A stretch of DNA of 64,000 nt from Sphingobium baderi (GTDB lineage: Bacteria > Pseudomonadota > Alphaproteobacteria > Sphingomonadales > Sphingomonadaceae), in NCBI RefSeq assembly GCF_001456115.1, contig NZ_CP013264.1, positions 1,878,501 through 1,942,500 on the forward strand, written 5' to 3'. The position numbers and the translations under genes were made by a program. The notes under the pieces were generated by a model. The model did not search any database, was not told the origin of the DNA, and saw only the letters and a list, made by a program, of their open reading frames with translations. This document shows, one piece after another, positions 62,882 through 64,000 of the stretch (positions are counted from its first letter, which is position 1; each line of letters begins with the position of its first letter).

Positions 62882-64000
62882 TTATCCGCGCGGTTTGCGC
62901 GGGCCGCCGCGCTTTGGTCCCTTGAACGGCCGCGGGCTGTGTGGTGCCCCGCTCCGAGGGCGATCGCCATTGCCTGGCCGTGGGCCGCCTTTACGATGTT
63001 CGCGGGCTTGCTCGCGCGGCGTGCCTTCAATTTGCTCGATTGCGACTTCCGCGCCCTCGTCATTCGCCTGCCCCGTCCGTTTTACCGCCGCCATGAAGCG
63101 CGATGCGATGGCAGAGGGAATTTCGAACAACGTCTCGTTGGCGGCGATGCGGATCGCGCCGATCTCGCCACGGCTGACATGGCCACGGCGACAGACCAAC
63201 GGCAATATCCAGCGGGGGTCGGCATTCTGCCGTCGTCCGATGTCCATGCGGAACCAGACCGTATCCTCGAAACCGGGACGCGGCCCATCGCGCCGAAGCG
63301 GCGCTTCGCTGGCGTCGAGCAGTTCCTCCGGCTGGGGCAGAGCGGCGCGGGCGCTACGCACCAACATGGCCGCGATTTCCTTCGCGCTTTTTTCCTCAAG
63401 CAGTTCCGCGCCCAGCGCCCAGTCAGCCTCGTCCAGTTCGGCCCTTTCCATCAGGGCAGCGCGCAGCCGCGCATTATCCTGTTCCTGAATGGCCTCGCGG
63501 CTGGGCGGTGTGCCCCACTCGACGGGGATCTTTGCGCCCCGCAGCATGGATTCAACCCGGCGGCGGCGCGGATAGGGCACGATCAGCACCGCCGTTCCCT
63601 TCTTCCCCGCGCGCCCGGTGCGGCCCGAACGGTGCTGCATTGTTTCCGCATCGCGCGGCAGCTCGACATGGACGACGAGGGAGAGGTTCGGCAGATCGAT
63701 GCCACGCGCCGCCACGTCCGTCGCCACACACACCCGCGCTCGCTTGTCACGTAGCGCCTGCAATGCATGATTGCGTTCATTCTGGCTATGTTCCCCCGAC
63801 AGGGCCACGGCGGCAAATCCCCGCTCCGTCAAACTCGCATGCAGATGCCGTACATTGTCCCGTGTCGCGCAAAAGAGGATCGCCGTCTCCGCCTCGTGAA
63901 AGCGCAGCAGGTTGACCACTGCATTCTCAATGTCGGCGGGTGCGACCGTCAGCGCCTGATAACTGATGTCGCCATGGCCGCGCTCATCGCTGACCGTGGA
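62882..64000 (-). CDS. DEAD-box RNA helicase, C-terminal part
   Basis: The gene continues past base 64000; 372 codons are visible. The helicase C domain shows SGEHSQNERNHALQAL, DVAARGIDLPNL and HRSGRTGRAGKKG (motifs IV-VI). A DbpA-like RNA-binding domain follows at about 100 residues from the end (RWILPLVCRRGHVSRGEIGAI), and the tail is Gly/Arg/Pro-rich (GGPRPGNGDRPRSG). It is probably DbpA- or DeaD-like; the DEAD box itself is outside the window. Confidence 0.85.
   Translation of the reverse strand, partial: STVSDERGHGDISYQALTVAPADIENAVVNLLRFHEAETAILFCATRDNVRHLHASLTERGFAAVALSGEHSQNERNHALQALRDKRARVCVATDVAARGIDLPNLSLVVHVELPRDAETMQHRSGRTGRAGKKGTAVLIVPYPRRRRVESMLRGAKIPVEWGTPPSREAIQEQDNARLRAALMERAELDEADWALGAELLEEKSAKEIAAMLVRSARAALPQPEELLDASEAPLRRDGPRPGFEDTVWFRMDIGRRQNADPRWILPLVCRRGHVSRGEIGAIRIAANETLFEIPSAIASRFMAAVKRTGQANDEGAEVAIEQIEGTPREQAREHRKGGPRPGNGDRPRSGAPHSPRPFKGPKRGGPRKPRG

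Noticed and set aside
1..64000. Mobile elements, CRISPR arrays, tRNA or rRNA genes
   Set aside because: I looked in the gaps and across the strands and found no transposase, integrase, spaced direct repeats, or cloverleaf-like sequence. All the large genes are housekeeping types with uniform codon use.

Overview
This 64 kb window is GC-rich chromosomal DNA from an alphaproteobacterium, almost certainly a member of the Sphingomonadaceae (a Sphingobium, Sphingomonas or Novosphingobium type). The reasons are a serine palmitoyltransferase gene beside its dedicated acyl carrier protein, which starts sphingolipid synthesis; an NDUFS4-type complex I accessory subunit; a split glycine decarboxylase behind a tandem glycine riboswitch; and an alphaproteobacterial nagZ-scpA-scpB-tatABC block. 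MurE carries the DNPR motif, so the peptidoglycan is expected to contain meso-diaminopimelate. The genus is not fixed by the sequence alone. Nearly the whole window is housekeeping: I see no phage, insertion sequence, CRISPR array, tRNA or rRNA gene.

Layout. 1-4148: end of a SPOR protein, then nagZ, scpA, scpB and tatABC, a forward run. 4149-8434: an entericidin-type lipoprotein, an unusual structured intergenic region, a SleB-type hydrolase, cysK and two unrecognised membrane proteins. 8491-27351: a complete division and cell wall (dcw) cluster, mraZ-rsmH-ftsL-ftsI-murE-murF-mraY-murD-ftsW-murG-murC-murB-ddl-ftsQ-ftsA-ftsZ. Most junctions overlap by a few bases, and two back-to-back intrinsic terminators close the cluster. 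lpxC, which often follows ftsZ in Gram-negative bacteria, is absent; this fits a lineage that uses glycosphingolipids in place of LPS. 27398-30805: a TPR/SPOR protein, a dGTPase-like HD protein and a small unknown protein. 30883-36321: glycine riboswitch, gcvT-gcvH-gcvPA-gcvPB and a DUF938 methyltransferase. 36333-37256: a protein that resembles the mitochondrial CDP-diacylglycerol synthase Tam41. 37213-45713, minus strand: hybrid histidine kinase, spt, acpR, NDUFS4-like protein, hrpB, a TauE/SafE permease and a polyprenyl diphosphate synthase. 45803-52689: chorismate mutase, an EamA transporter, ccmB-ccmA with a zincin, a pterin dehydratase, and a lipoprotein/patatin/endonuclease-phosphatase group. 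52901-64000: radA, cvpA, an SDR, proB, obgE, two GNAT acetyltransferases, rpmA, rplU, small membrane ORFs, a KefB/YbaL-type antiporter and the C-terminal part of a DEAD-box helicase that runs off the window.

The genes fit together as an envelope and growth region: peptidoglycan precursor synthesis and septation (dcw), glycan recycling (NagZ), septal glycan binding (SPOR proteins), protein export (Tat), chromosome compaction (ScpAB), ribosome assembly (ObgE, L21, L27) and membrane lipid synthesis (Spt, AcpR, possibly the Tam41-like protein). The least explained items are the hairpin region at 4394-4529, the Tam41-like protein, a 34-codon ORF between murC and murB, and the membrane protein pair just upstream of mraZ.
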